Origin: a bacterium ADurb.Bin212
GTDB lineage: Bacteria > Patescibacteriota > UBA1384 > XYA2-FULL-43-10
Direction: 5' to 3'
Assembly (NCBI GenBank): GCA_002070055.1
Contig: MWCM01000007.1
Span: 1 to 58,605, forward strand
Length of the DNA stretch: 58,605 nt
Below the pieces are notes generated by a model. The model worked only from the letters and a program-made list of their open reading frames with translations, was not told the origin of the DNA and did no database searches. Each line of letters starts with the position of its first letter. Position 1 is the stretch's first letter. The translations under genes were made by a program, and so were the position numbers. Shown one piece after another: positions 44,603-53,824 of the stretch.

Positions 44603-45010
44603 ATGACACAGATTACAAATTCACAAAGAAAATGGCACTTAATTGATTTAAGCCAGGAAGTATATGGCCGTGCTTTATCTAGAGCTGCCAGCTTGCTTGC
44701 AGGCAAAAACAAGCCAGAATATCTGCCTAATTTAGATCAAGGCGATTATGTTGTAATGATAAATGCTGATAAACTCAATATTACCGGCAATAAACTAGAT
44801 CAAAAGATTATATATAAACACACAGGCTATCTGGGAAACATGAAACAGATGACACTCAAAAAGTCTTTAGAGAAATCTGCGTCTGACACTATTAAAAAGT
44901 CAATCTCTGGTATGTTGCCAAAGAATAAGCTATTAAAGGATCGCGTTGCCAGGCTAAAAATTTACGAAGGACAAGAGCATCCACATCAAAATATAAGCTT
45001 CGAGGAATAA
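44603..45010 (+). CDS. rplM: Ribosomal protein L13
   Basis: 135 aa. RKWHLIDLSQEVYGRALSRAA, GDYVVMINADKLNITGNK and GMLPKNKLLKDRVARLKIY. Early 50S assembly protein. Two bp before rpsI, the standard rplM-rpsI pair. Confidence 0.98.
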   Translation: MTQITNSQRKWHLIDLSQEVYGRALSRAASLLAGKNKPEYLPNLDQGDYVVMINADKLNITGNKLDQKIIYKHTGYLGNMKQMTLKKSLEKSASDTIKKSISGMLPKNKLLKDRVARLKIYEGQEHPHQNISFEE

Positions 45011-45012
45011 GT

Positions 45013-45387
45013 ATGTCAGAAAAAAAATATTACTATGGGACAGGAAGAAGAAAAACCGCAGTTGCGCGAGTTCGACTTTATCTTGATGATAAAACCAATA
45101 CGCTTAACGGTGCCTCATACGATGTGCCTGAGAAGATAAAAGAGCCTCTCGCTTCTGTAGGAAAAGCCGATTCTTTTGGCATCAGTGTTAAGGTTTGTGG
45201 TGGGGGAGTTTCTTCTTGGCAGGATGCCATAAGGCTTGGCATCGCAAGAGCCCTCGTTGCTTACAACGATGAATTTCGTACAACTCTCAAAAAATCTGGA
45301 TTTCTTTCTAGAGATCCTCGTGAAAAAGAGCGTAAAAAGCCTGGTTTAAAGAAGGCTCGAAGAGCCCCACAATGGTCTAAGAGGTAA
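45013..45387 (+). CDS. rpsI: Ribosomal protein S9
   Basis: 124 aa. YYGTGRRKTAVARVRL, GISVKVCGGGVSSWQDAIRLGIARAL (shown here as two adjacent blocks) and the C-terminal GLKKARRAPQWSKR tail whose last Arg touches P-site tRNA. Last of the ribosomal run; a hairpin follows. Confidence 0.98.
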   Translation: MSEKKYYYGTGRRKTAVARVRLYLDDKTNTLNGASYDVPEKIKEPLASVGKADSFGISVKVCGGGVSSWQDAIRLGIARALVAYNDEFRTTLKKSGFLSRDPREKERKKPGLKKARRAPQWSKR

Positions 45388-45419
45388 AAATATCGTGCGG
45401 CTTATACCGCACGATATTT
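45388..45419 (+). terminator. Perfect 13-bp hairpin after rpsI
   Basis: AAATATCGTGCGG (45388-45400), loop CTTATA, CCGCACGATATTT (45407-45419), starting at the base after the rpsI stop. It ends in TTT but has no longer T-tract. It probably marks the 3' end of the ribosomal transcript or protects it; rbfA starts 8 bp later. Confidence 0.65.
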
Positions 45420-45427
45420 GTATTAAT

Positions 45428-45742
45428 ATGATAAATAAAAGTCTGGAAAAAATTAATTCGATTTTAATGCAGGCGATTGCCTACGAGATTAAAGAAAGCT
45501 ACTCTGACCGCATTTTTTCTGTGACTGAGGTTTCCGTTGCTCCAGATCTGGCCACCGCAAAGGTGTTCATTAGCCTGCTAGATGATAGTTCTGGGTTTAT
45601 TGAAAGACTTAACACAGATTCTAAGAAAATTAGGTATGCAGTAACTCAGAAAATTAACCTTAGAAGGTCTCCTGAATTAAAGTTCTTCTTGGATACGACC
45701 GATTCAGAGTACGAAAAAATAGACCGATTATTAAAGTCCTAA
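45428..45742 (+). CDS. rbfA: Ribosome-binding factor A
   Basis: 104 aa. KH-like fold recognisable from SVTEVSVAPDLATAKVFISL and the C-terminal LRRSPELKFFLDTTDSEYEKID (AxG kink region). Needed for 16S 5'-end maturation and cold growth. ATG 45428 gives the standard start before the first helix; an 11-codon upstream extension would overlap the hairpin. Confidence 0.93.
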   Translation: MINKSLEKINSILMQAIAYEIKESYSDRIFSVTEVSVAPDLATAKVFISLLDDSSGFIERLNTDSKKIRYAVTQKINLRRSPELKFFLDTTDSEYEKIDRLLKS

Positions 45743-45802
45743 TTACAAAATTTGGCTTGAGTTCGGTTTATAGAAGCTAAAAAATATGATAAGCTATTTA
45801 TA

Positions 45803-46180
45803 ATGCTTAAACGTAATTTGTTTTTTATATTTTCAATACTTATTGTTTCTGCGGCTTCTCTAATGCTGTGCATATTTAACTATAATCCATACGAGGCGAA
45901 CACAAACCAATTTACAATATTCTATAGCTCAGTTCTGCTCTTTTTAGCATCACTATTTTCAATTACTATATTCTATCTTAAAATATCACTTTCCAAAAAA
46001 GAGATGGTATACAGTTATTTCTGGCCAAGCACAAGACAAGGGTTTATTTTGTCTGCTGGCATTGTAACTTTACTGGTGTTACGGGGCTTAAGATTGCTAG
46101 ATGTTTGGACCGGAGCCCCATTATTTATGGCGATTATTCTCATAGAGTTGTTTTTTCAAACTAAAAAGAGGTCAGCATGA
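45803..46180 (+). CDS. Unknown four-helix membrane protein coupled to pheS
   Basis: 125 aa with hydrophobic segments at about 5-26, 38-60, 76-92 and 103-118, and a basic C-terminus (KTKKRSA). I do not recognise the family. Its stop overlaps the pheS start (ATGA), so it is translated together with pheS. Being tied to an aminoacyl-tRNA synthetase gene is unexpected for a membrane protein; the coupling may only reflect genome compaction. Confidence 0.75.
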   Translation: MLKRNLFFIFSILIVSAASLMLCIFNYNPYEANTNQFTIFYSSVLLFLASLFSITIFYLKISLSKKEMVYSYFWPSTRQGFILSAGIVTLLVLRGLRLLDVWTGAPLFMAIILIELFFQTKKRSA

Positions 46181-46857
46181 ACAAAGGTAGTTTGCATCCA
46201 GTGACTCAAACAATACGAGCCGCTGTAAAATATTTTGAAGCTTTAGGTTTTGATGTTTATGAGGGGCCAGAGGTTGATACCGAATGGTACAATTTCGACG
46301 CTCTTAATGTAGCGGCCGATCATCCGTCTAGGGATGTCCAGGACACCTTCTGGCTGACCGACGGTCGTCTTCTTCGCACTCAGACATCGAATTCACAAGT
46401 TAGATACGGTGAAACTCATAAACCACCAATTAAAGTGGTTGTGCCTGGCGTGTGTTATCGAAATGAGGCTACCGATTCTGGTCATGAGACCACCTTTTTG
46501 CAGCTAGAGGGTTTGTATATCGACAAGGAAGTTAATTTGGGTCAGTTGATTTGGATTCTTGAGGGATTTTACAAGAATATGTACGGCCCGGAGGTTAAAG
46601 TAAGGTTTAGACCGCATCATTTTCCGTTTACAGAACCGAGCATCGAATTTGAATATATGTTTCGCGGGAAATGGTTTGAGCTTGGCGGTGCAGGCATGGT
46701 TCATCCTGAAGTTATTAAAAACATGGGTTTAAATCCCGAAAAATATTCTGGGTTCGCTTTTGGACCAGGGATTGAGCGCCCCATTATGATTAAATACGGT
46801 ATTAACGATATCAGATTATTTCGTTCCGGCGATTTAAAATTTTTAAAACAGTTCTAA
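46177..46857 (+). CDS. pheS: Phenylalanyl-tRNA synthetase alpha subunit lacking the N-terminal arm
   Basis: 226 aa, against about 330-350 usually. The catalytic class II core is complete: HPVTQTIRAAVKYFEALGF, DHPSRDVQDTFWL, motif 2 (RNEATDSGHETTFLQLEG), FRPHHFPFTEPSIE and motif 3 GFAFGPGIERPIMIKYG. The roughly 100-residue N-terminal coiled coil, which binds tRNA-Phe in bacterial PheRS, is absent, and the space upstream is occupied by another gene, so this is not a wrong start. Partner of PheT, 15 bp downstream. Confidence 0.95.
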   Translation: MNKGSLHPVTQTIRAAVKYFEALGFDVYEGPEVDTEWYNFDALNVAADHPSRDVQDTFWLTDGRLLRTQTSNSQVRYGETHKPPIKVVVPGVCYRNEATDSGHETTFLQLEGLYIDKEVNLGQLIWILEGFYKNMYGPEVKVRFRPHHFPFTEPSIEFEYMFRGKWFELGGAGMVHPEVIKNMGLNPEKYSGFAFGPGIERPIMIKYGINDIRLFRSGDLKFLKQF

Positions 46858-46872
46858 AAAGGTAGGCAGACT

Positions 46873-49137
46873 ATGATTGTACTTAAAAGCTGGTTACAAG
46901 ATTATATCAATATTCCTTGGAGTGATGAGGAGCTAGTTCAAAAACTAACTGATGCTGGTTCGCTAGTTGATTCATGCTACCCCACACTTGATCAGAATGT
47001 TGTTGTCACAGAAATTTTAGAGATCAAACCTCATCCCAATGCCGATAAACTACGCATGGTTCTGGTTAATGATGGCAAAGAACAAAAATGGGTGGTTTGC
47101 GGGGCACCTAACATTGAGGTTGGACAAAAGGTGCCATTGGCAAAAATTGGTGCCAAGATTGGTGACATTGTTATCACGGAGGCACTAATACGTGGCGAAA
47201 AATCAAATGGAATGCTTTGCTCGGAACTTGAACTTGGACTCGGAAACAATCATCTAGGTATTCTTATTTTACCTGCAGAGAGCCATGTTGGCGATCCTCT
47301 TTCTATTATATATGAATCTGATTTAGTGTTGGATCTTGAAATTACACCCAATCGTGGTGATTGTCTTTCTCATTTTGGCATAGCTCGCGAAATTGCATCA
47401 ATTCTCGGTAGGTCACTTTCCAAGGAGCCAATTTCTCTTACGATGTCATCGTCAAATGTCGGTAAATCGCTAAGTATAAAGGTTTTAGATACAGATCTTT
47501 GCCCTAAATACTTTGCTAGAGTTATAAAGGATGTAAAAATCGGCCCGTCTCCCGAATGGCTTGTAAAAAGACTGCGGCTGTGCGGTATTAAATCAATAAA
47601 TAATGTTGTAGATGTCACAAACTATATTATGTTAGATCTGGGTCAACCATTACATGCTTTCGACGCATCTAAGGTTAATAATGGTCAAATTGTTGTAAGA
47701 AAATCTCGAAAAAATGAGGATATTGTTACTTTGGATGGACAGATTAAAAATCTTGAAACAGGTACGCTTTTGATATGTGATCCTGAAAAGCCTCTTGCTA
47801 TAGCCGGGGTGATGGGAGGTGAATCGACCGGAATTACAAATAGCACAACCGATGTTGTGTTAGAGGCGGCGGAATTTGATAGGGTTTCTATTAGGAAGAC
47901 TGCAAAATATTTGAACTTAACAACCGATGCCAGCTACCGTTTTGAACGCGGCATAGATTCGGCAAATATTGAATATGCTTTAAACAAAGCCGCTAAGCTT
48001 ATCAAGGATCTCGCTGGTGGTAGCATTATGCAGGGCATCGCCAAGCACGATTCGGAAATTTCTCCTATTTGTGTTAGTTATGATTTTGACAAGATAAATA
48101 AACTTTTAGGAACAACGCTTAAAAGGGAAGAAATCGACAAAATTCTTAAGCAAAGGGGATTCAAAATTGAGGAAAAATGCGCCATAGTCCCTACATGGAG
48201 GCACGACGTTACAATTTGGCAGGATCTGGCGGAGGAAATTATGTGTATATATGGGATGAACAACATTAAAGCTGTTCCTGTGCCAAAAAGTAGCTCCCCC
48301 CAAAAAACTGCGTATTACTTTAAAGAACACTTAAAGGATATTTTGGTCGATTTAGGCTTTTCAGAGATATATAGCTACGCTTTTATGTCTGACTTAGACA
48401 TTAAGACTGCTAATCTTAACGCCAAAGATTTGCTCGTCGTTGAGAATCCTGTTTCTCCGGAGAATAAATATATGAGAAATTCACTGGTTCCGGGAATGCT
48501 GACAGCGATAGCTAAAAACCCCACTTACGATCCAGTCCTCTTGTTTGAGATAGGGAATGTTTTCGGAAAAAATTCTGAAACTACACGACTTTGTATTGCA
48601 ACTGCCGGTAACGGAGCAGAAAAGGTTGCCGACGTCGCTTTAAACTCACTCGGTAAACTAATAAAGCTTTCAGTGGAGGAATCTAAAAAAAGAAGTCTTA
48701 CGCGCGAAGAATTAAAAATCTACAAAATCAAAAAGCCCGTTGTCTATTACGTAGAAATCGATCTTACAGACATACAAAACAAAGTGAAACTTGATGAAAA
48801 AAAGTTAAAATTAAAGCCTTATAATAAGGACATTATATACAGACCAATATCTAAGTATCCTTCAGTTACCAGAGACCTGGCATTTATTGTCGATAAAAAA
48901 ATATCAGCGGAAGATATCGCTAAAACCATTTATGATGTGTCTGACATGGTAATAAATGTAGATTTGTTTGATGAATTTTCATCTGATCGTTTCGGCATTG
49001 GTAAGAAAAATGTTGCTTATCACCTGAATTTACAGGCACAGAATAAAACACTTCAAGACAAGGAGGCACAAATCCTAGTTGACAACATTGTTACAGACAT
49101 TAAAAAGAAATTCGACGCTAAATTGCGTGATAAATAG
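46873..49137 (+). CDS. pheT: Phenylalanyl-tRNA synthetase beta subunit
   Basis: 754 aa, slightly short. N-terminal OB/tRNA-binding domain (LEIKPHPNADKLRMVLVNDG), B3/B4 editing domain (about 200-385), B5 domain, catalytic-like core (ENPVSPENKYMRNSLVPGML) and C-terminal FDX-ACB domain (RPISKYPSVTRDLAFIV). All the usual modules are present, unlike PheS. Structural and editing half of PheRS. The in-frame end lies 10 bp before aspS. Confidence 0.97.
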   Translation: MIVLKSWLQDYINIPWSDEELVQKLTDAGSLVDSCYPTLDQNVVVTEILEIKPHPNADKLRMVLVNDGKEQKWVVCGAPNIEVGQKVPLAKIGAKIGDIVITEALIRGEKSNGMLCSELELGLGNNHLGILILPAESHVGDPLSIIYESDLVLDLEITPNRGDCLSHFGIAREIASILGRSLSKEPISLTMSSSNVGKSLSIKVLDTDLCPKYFARVIKDVKIGPSPEWLVKRLRLCGIKSINNVVDVTNYIMLDLGQPLHAFDASKVNNGQIVVRKSRKNEDIVTLDGQIKNLETGTLLICDPEKPLAIAGVMGGESTGITNSTTDVVLEAAEFDRVSIRKTAKYLNLTTDASYRFERGIDSANIEYALNKAAKLIKDLAGGSIMQGIAKHDSEISPICVSYDFDKINKLLGTTLKREEIDKILKQRGFKIEEKCAIVPTWRHDVTIWQDLAEEIMCIYGMNNIKAVPVPKSSSPQKTAYYFKEHLKDILVDLGFSEIYSYAFMSDLDIKTANLNAKDLLVVENPVSPENKYMRNSLVPGMLTAIAKNPTYDPVLLFEIGNVFGKNSETTRLCIATAGNGAEKVADVALNSLGKLIKLSVEESKKRSLTREELKIYKIKKPVVYYVEIDLTDIQNKVKLDEKKLKLKPYNKDIIYRPISKYPSVTRDLAFIVDKKISAEDIAKTIYDVSDMVINVDLFDEFSSDRFGIGKKNVAYHLNLQAQNKTLQDKEAQILVDNIVTDIKKKFDAKLRDK

Positions 49138-49147
49138 AAGGGACATT

Positions 49148-50581
49148 ATGAAAAGATTACTAAACAAGGATCTAATACAGAGGGTTGGAGAAGAGGTTTT
49201 GGTCAAGGGCTGGGTTAATTCCAGACGAGACCATGGCAAGATAGTTTTTATAGATCTACGCGATCGAAGTGGTCTGGTTCAAGTTGTCTTTGTGCCCGGA
49301 TCGAAAGCTTACGAAAAAGTTTCTGAGGTAAGACCTGAGTGGGTTTTGGAAATTATTGGCAAAGTGAACAAGAGGCCAGAAAAAATGATCAACAAAGATC
49401 TGGTTTCCGGAACGGTTGAATTAGAGGCCATAGATATCGAGATATTAAACATTGCCAAGACGCCGCCTTTTGAAATAGATAAAGATACCCAATTAGTTGA
49501 TGAAGAACTAAGACTAAAATACCGTTATCTTGATTTGCGTAGTACTCGTATGAATAATAATATTACATTGCGTCACAATGTCATAAAATTTGCCAGAGAA
49601 TATCTTTGGCAAAGAGATTTTCGGGAAATTGAAACTCCATATCTTACGAAATCCACACCAGAGGGCGCCAGAGAATTCATTGTGCCCTCAAGAATTTATC
49701 CTGGAGAGTTTTATGTTCTTCCTCAAAGCCCTCAACAGTTCAAACAGCTACTTATGGTTGGTGGATTAGAGAGATACTTTCAAGTTGCGCGTTGTTTTCG
49801 CGATGAAGACCAAAGAGGGGATAGACAACCTGAATTTACCCAACTTGATATTGAGATGAGTTTTATTGAACAAGAAGACATTTTTGATCTTATTGAGCCA
49901 ATGATGATAGAGATGGTAGAAAAGCTTGTGCCGGGGGCAAAAATTACGGCCAAGCCTTTCCCCAGAATTACTTATGCTGAATCGATGGAAAAATATGGCA
50001 CAGACAAGCCCGACTTAAGAAAAAACAAAGATAACCGTAAGGAATTTGCCTTTGTTTGGGTTGTTGACTGTCCAATGTTTAAGTACTCTGCATCGGAGAA
50101 AAAACTGGTTTCAACTCATCATTTATTTACTTCGCCCAATCCAAAAGATGTTAAATTGCTTGATTCCAATCCAGAAGAGTGCCGCGCACTGGCTTATGAT
50201 TTGGCTTTAAACGGTTTCGAAATATTCGGAGGGTCAATAAGAATTCATAATAGGGAACTTCAAAACAAGATATTCGATTTGTTGCAGATTCCAAAAGAAG
50301 AAGCAAAAAGGAGATTTGGCCACATGCTTGAAGCCTTTGAATATGGTGCTCCACCACATGGTGGTATTGCGGGTGGTATTGATAGAATTGTTGCAATATT
50401 GTGTGGAGAAGCAGCAATACGTGAAGCAATGGCTTTCCCCAAAACCGGCGACGCTAGGGATCCTTTGATGGGTGCTCCATCTGCCATTACTGAAGGACAA
50501 TTGAAAGATGTACATATCCAGTTGGCTAAAGAAGCAAGCGGCAAGGTGCTTAAAGGCAAACAAACCGAAACAAACGATTAG
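49148..50581 (+). CDS. aspS: Aspartyl-tRNA synthetase, bacterial type without GAD domain
   Basis: 477 aa, about 110 shorter than E. coli. N-terminal OB anticodon domain (VKGWVNSRRDHGKIVFIDLR), class II motif 2 (FRDEDQRGDRQPEFTQLD) and motif 3 (GGIAGGIDRIVAI). Between GTDKPDLR and FVWVVDCPMF there are only about 10 residues, where bacterial AspRS normally has the GAD insertion. The RDHG block resembles non-discriminating enzymes that also charge tRNA-Asn; this is an inference. ATG 49148 follows AGAAGGGA; a longer frame starts inside pheT. Confidence 0.96.
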   Translation: MKRLLNKDLIQRVGEEVLVKGWVNSRRDHGKIVFIDLRDRSGLVQVVFVPGSKAYEKVSEVRPEWVLEIIGKVNKRPEKMINKDLVSGTVELEAIDIEILNIAKTPPFEIDKDTQLVDEELRLKYRYLDLRSTRMNNNITLRHNVIKFAREYLWQRDFREIETPYLTKSTPEGAREFIVPSRIYPGEFYVLPQSPQQFKQLLMVGGLERYFQVARCFRDEDQRGDRQPEFTQLDIEMSFIEQEDIFDLIEPMMIEMVEKLVPGAKITAKPFPRITYAESMEKYGTDKPDLRKNKDNRKEFAFVWVVDCPMFKYSASEKKLVSTHHLFTSPNPKDVKLLDSNPEECRALAYDLALNGFEIFGGSIRIHNRELQNKIFDLLQIPKEEAKRRFGHMLEAFEYGAPPHGGIAGGIDRIVAILCGEAAIREAMAFPKTGDARDPLMGAPSAITEGQLKDVHIQLAKEASGKVLKGKQTETND

Positions 50582-50606
50582 AAAATCTAATAGGCGGTAA
50601 ATTGTT

Positions 50607-51317
50607 ATGGTTCGAATCAATAAATATTTGTCCGAAATGGGGGTTTGTTCTCGGCGCAAGGCAGATGTTTTAATTGATAATGGCCAAGTGTATATAAATA
50701 ATCGTTTGGCCACAAAAGGTTCACAAATTGACCCGGCGGTTGATGTGGTTTCGGTTGAAGGTAAAAAAATTAATAAAGGCAAAGAAGATCTAGAATATTG
50801 GGTTTTGCATAAACCAAAGGGATATATTTCCACCACCTGTGATGAGAAAGGCCGGAAAAGCGTTATTGACTTAATTAAAAGCAGAAAACGTCTTTACCCA
50901 GTGGGTCGCTTAGATGCAGATTCCTCTGGTTTGATTATTCTCACAAACGACGGCGAATTCGCCAACAAATTAATGCACCCGAGCCACAATCACGAAAAAA
51001 GATACCTTGTAAGAGCAAAATACTTCAGGAAAAACTCTAATGGTTGGATAAAATCTAAATTTGAGGGCGGAATATTAGTAGAAGGCACAAACATGAAGGC
51101 AGAGAAAGTATATTCGATTGAAAACATTTCTCCTCAAGAAATTCAAATAGATTTGACTTTAGTCACAGGCTACAATCGACAGATACGCAAAATGTGTGAT
51201 AAAATTGGTCTTGGTGTTGTGTCTTTAAAACGAACAAAAATTGCCAAGCTGGATCTTAACAAGCTGGCACTAAAGTCAGGAGAATCAAAACAAATATTAA
51301 AAGAAGATATTCTATGA
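50607..51317 (+). CDS. rluB: RsuA/RluB-family 23S/16S rRNA pseudouridine synthase
   Basis: 236 aa. N-terminal S4 domain (RINKYLSEMGVCSRRKADVL), then the catalytic domain with VGRLDADSSGLIILTNDG (catalytic Asp) and KRYLVRAK. RluB is the likeliest subgroup, but RsuA or RluF cannot be excluded. Overlaps the carboxypeptidase gene by 4 bp (ATGA). Confidence 0.9.
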   Translation: MVRINKYLSEMGVCSRRKADVLIDNGQVYINNRLATKGSQIDPAVDVVSVEGKKINKGKEDLEYWVLHKPKGYISTTCDEKGRKSVIDLIKSRKRLYPVGRLDADSSGLIILTNDGEFANKLMHPSHNHEKRYLVRAKYFRKNSNGWIKSKFEGGILVEGTNMKAEKVYSIENISPQEIQIDLTLVTGYNRQIRKMCDKIGLGVVSLKRTKIAKLDLNKLALKSGESKQILKEDIL

Positions 51318-52267
51318 TAGATAAACCATTACTTGTAATATCAATAATTGCGAATTTACTTGGGCTATCGGGGGTCGCTGATCGCTGTGATTCGGCTTTA
51401 GCTTTATATCAAGCCGGGAATGTTTCCACTGTTACTGCAAGCCGCAGTATCGATGAAATAGGCTTTCCTGAAATTATTTCATTGCCGTCTGTTAAAGTTT
51501 TCTCTCAGAGGCCCAGCATTTCTGCAAAAAACTATTTGTTGGGCGACCTAGAGAGCGGCAAAATTCTCCTCTCTGAGGCGGCGAGCGATAGCGTAGCCAT
51601 TGCTTCAACCACAAAAATTATGACTGCCGTTGTTGCTTTAGATAAGTATAATGTGGATGATGTTGTTACTGTATCAGAGGCGGCCACTACCCAAATCGGC
51701 TCAAGTGTGTTTTTACGGGTTGGCGAACAAATCACGGTAAAAGAGTTATTGCACTGTTTACTAATCAAATCTGGGAATGACTCTGCCTACGCTTTAGCAG
51801 AACATCTTTCCGGTGAGGGAGTTAACGGCTTTGTTGAGTTAATGAATAAAAAAGCTTTGGAACTAGACCTTAAATCAACTAGATTTCTTGATCCAGCCGG
51901 CCTCAATGACGAGGGAAAGTCATCGGCTGAAGATCTGTTTAAATTAACTCGTCATGCTTTGAAGAATCAAGCATTTAGCGATATTGTCTCACTTGATAAA
52001 TATACGGCTAAAAACACAACGGGCACAATATCACATCCTTTGGAAAACTCTAACCGTTTGGTCGGAGAGTTCGATTATATTGGTGCTATTGGCGTCAAAA
52101 CCGGATACACACCAGTCGCTGGACACTGTTTGGTGTCTGCTGTTGAAAGAGAGGGGCATACGTTGATTGGAGTAGTTTTAAATACCTATTCTGATACCGC
52201 AACTGCTTCGGCGCTCGAGTCTAGGAAACTTATGGACTGGGGCTGGCAAAACATCGAGTGGAGATAG
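51314..52267 (+). CDS. D-alanyl-D-alanine carboxypeptidase (peptidase S11)
   Basis: 317 aa. N-terminal hydrophobic stretch (about 5-22) serves as signal or anchor. Penicillin-binding motifs in order: SxxK as STTK (about 97-100), SxN as SGN (about 154-156) and KTG (about 260-262). Trims the terminal D-Ala of peptidoglycan stem peptides outside the membrane. No C-terminal anchor helix is seen. A bidirectional terminator separates it from rnc. Confidence 0.95.
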   Translation: MIDKPLLVISIIANLLGLSGVADRCDSALALYQAGNVSTVTASRSIDEIGFPEIISLPSVKVFSQRPSISAKNYLLGDLESGKILLSEAASDSVAIASTTKIMTAVVALDKYNVDDVVTVSEAATTQIGSSVFLRVGEQITVKELLHCLLIKSGNDSAYALAEHLSGEGVNGFVELMNKKALELDLKSTRFLDPAGLNDEGKSSAEDLFKLTRHALKNQAFSDIVSLDKYTAKNTTGTISHPLENSNRLVGEFDYIGAIGVKTGYTPVAGHCLVSAVEREGHTLIGVVLNTYSDTATASALESRKLMDWGWQNIEWR

Positions 52268-52281
52268 AAGATAAACTAATA

Positions 52282-52317
52282 AAAAATACTGCAAAATTAC
52301 TTCGAGCAGAATTTTTA
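52282..52317. terminator. Bidirectional terminator between carboxypeptidase and rnc
   Basis: AAAAAT-A-CTGC on the left pairs with GCAG-A-ATTTTT on the right (52306-52316). Both strands end in T runs, suiting the convergent genes on either side. Confidence 0.65.
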
Positions 52318-52326
52318 TTAAATGGA

Positions 52327-53034
52327 CTATTTTTTAAATAAGTTTGTAATCGACTGCCAATTTTCCAGTGCGTTGCTGGCCGCTTCAGACTGAGCTCTCT
52401 GTTTAGAGGCGCCTTGACCTTCGCCTACTTTCTCGTTGTTGATATAAGCCCCCATGACAAATATCTTGGCATGATCGGGACCGGATTCAGATATCATCTC
52501 ATAGGTTGGGGTAATGCCCAGCTGATCTTGTGACATTTCTTGGAATTTGCTTTTTGGGTCATAATACAGACCCTTTTTTAATATGTCCGGTAATTTATAA
52601 ACTACATTTTTTTCGACAAAGGAGTATGATGCTTCATAACCTTTGTCTAAATAGATGCAACCAATTAAAGCCTCTAGAGCGTTTGCCAACAACAGATCTC
52701 TTGCTTTCCCGGTGTTTTTTGACTCTCCTCGGGATGTCTTCAAAAGTTCATTCATACCCAATCTTTTTGCTTCTGCAGAAAGCGACTCTCCTTTAACGAG
52801 GGCACTGCGCCAATTGGTCATCTCTCCTTCTGCTTTATCTGGAAAAGTTTTATACAGGTATTCTGTTGTGCACAACTCTAAAACCGCATCACCTAAAAAC
52901 TCAAGTCGCTCGTTGTGTTCGATGTCTAAAGAACGATGTTCATTTAAATATGAACGGTGAGTAAAGACGGTTTCTATTAGGGATTTGTCTGAGAACTCAA
53001 TACCTATAGAATTTTCAAAATCATTTATTGTCAT
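52327..53034 (-). CDS. rnc: Ribonuclease III
   Basis: 235 aa. Catalytic signature [15 protein letters not shown] (about 39-53), a second acidic cluster around [16 protein letters not shown], and a C-terminal double-stranded RNA-binding domain (about 155-230, [19 protein letters not shown]). Processes rRNA precursors. ATG 53034 matches the family start and overlaps nusB by 14 bp; a longer frame would run further into nusB. Confidence 0.97.
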   Translation of the reverse strand: MTINDFENSIGIEFSDKSLIETVFTHRSYLNEHRSLDIEHNERLEFLGDAVLELCTTEYLYKTFPDKAEGEMTNWRSALVKGESLSAEAKRLGMNELLKTSRGESKNTGKARDLLLANALEALIGCIYLDKGYEASYSFVEKNVVYKLPDILKKGLYYDPKSKFQEMSQDQLGITPTYEMISESGPDHAKIFVMGAYINNEKVGEGQGASKQRAQSEAASNALENWQSITNLFKK

Positions 53035-53443
53035 TGTTAATTTCGCTTCCGTTATTGTAAACTGTACCCAAAACACCATTCACAAACTTAGATGATGAGT
53101 CACCGCCGAACTGCTTGGCTAACTCAACTGCCTCATTAATAACCACCTTTGGCGGGGTGTCTTTCTGATAGAGTAATTCATATATTGCCAACTGAAGAGT
53201 GCATTTGTCGACATTGGATATCTGGTCAAGAGGCCATTCTGGTGCCGAGTCTTCAATTTTCTTGTTTAGTTCGTCTCTATGTGTGAAAACACCAGCAACC
53301 GATTCATTTATAAACTCATGATCCACCTTTGATTCATATTCCGCTATGTTTCTGTTTTTTATTTGATCAATACTTTCGTCACTGCGAAAATCGTGTTCAA
53401 ACAGAGTCTGCATTATGATAATTCTCGATAGGTGTCGGTTCAT
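53021..53443 (-). CDS. nusB: Transcription antitermination factor NusB
   Basis: 140 aa all-helical protein. [19 protein letters not shown] start, [21 protein letters not shown] and [21 protein letters not shown] family blocks (the last ends at FVNGVLGTV). Works with S10 in rRNA antitermination. Translationally coupled to rnc by overlap. Confidence 0.96.
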   Translation of the reverse strand: MNRHLSRIIIMQTLFEHDFRSDESIDQIKNRNIAEYESKVDHEFINESVAGVFTHRDELNKKIEDSAPEWPLDQISNVDKCTLQLAIYELLYQKDTPPKVVINEAVELAKQFGGDSSSKFVNGVLGTVYNNGSEINNDNK

Positions 53444-53498
53444 AAAAGGAATCTTTAACTAAATTCTATAGTGTAACTATATTATAGAGTGTTTGACG

Positions 53499-53693
53499 CT
53501 ATTTGACTACAACTTCCTCTTTGTTCCCTATAACTTTTGTTCCTTTGTAGCTTCCGCAGCTAGGACAAATATGGTGTTTTTGCATTGCGGCGTGACACTC
53601 GTTACAAAAAACCACGCAAGGGGTGCTTGTTTTATCGTGCATGCGTCGCATGTTTCTTTTGCTTCGGTTAGTTCGTTTTTTTGGTTCGGCCAT
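53499..53693 (-). CDS. rpmF: Ribosomal protein L32
   Basis: 64 aa. MAEPKKRTNRSKRNMRR, then two CxxC zinc pairs (CNEC, CPSC) and GSYKGTKVI. Fully typical. Upstream of nusB and downstream of leuS on the same strand; 131 AT-rich bp separate it from leuS and hold nothing I recognise. Confidence 0.97.
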   Translation of the reverse strand: MAEPKKRTNRSKRNMRRMHDKTSTPCVVFCNECHAAMQKHHICPSCGSYKGTKVIGNKEEVVVK

Positions 53694-53824
53694 TATGTTG
53701 GCTATTAGCTAATAGTTTATAGCAACTAGATTTGAACTAGCGACAGTTAGGTATTAGCTAAATGCTCCGTAATTAATAATTTACTATGGTATTATTACAT
53801 ATTTTAAGAGATTTTGCAATAATC

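Noticed and set aside
49079-49147. Longer aspS start inside pheT
   Set aside because: It adds 23 residues with no AspRS similarity; ATG 49148 has a ribosome binding site and the family N-terminus.
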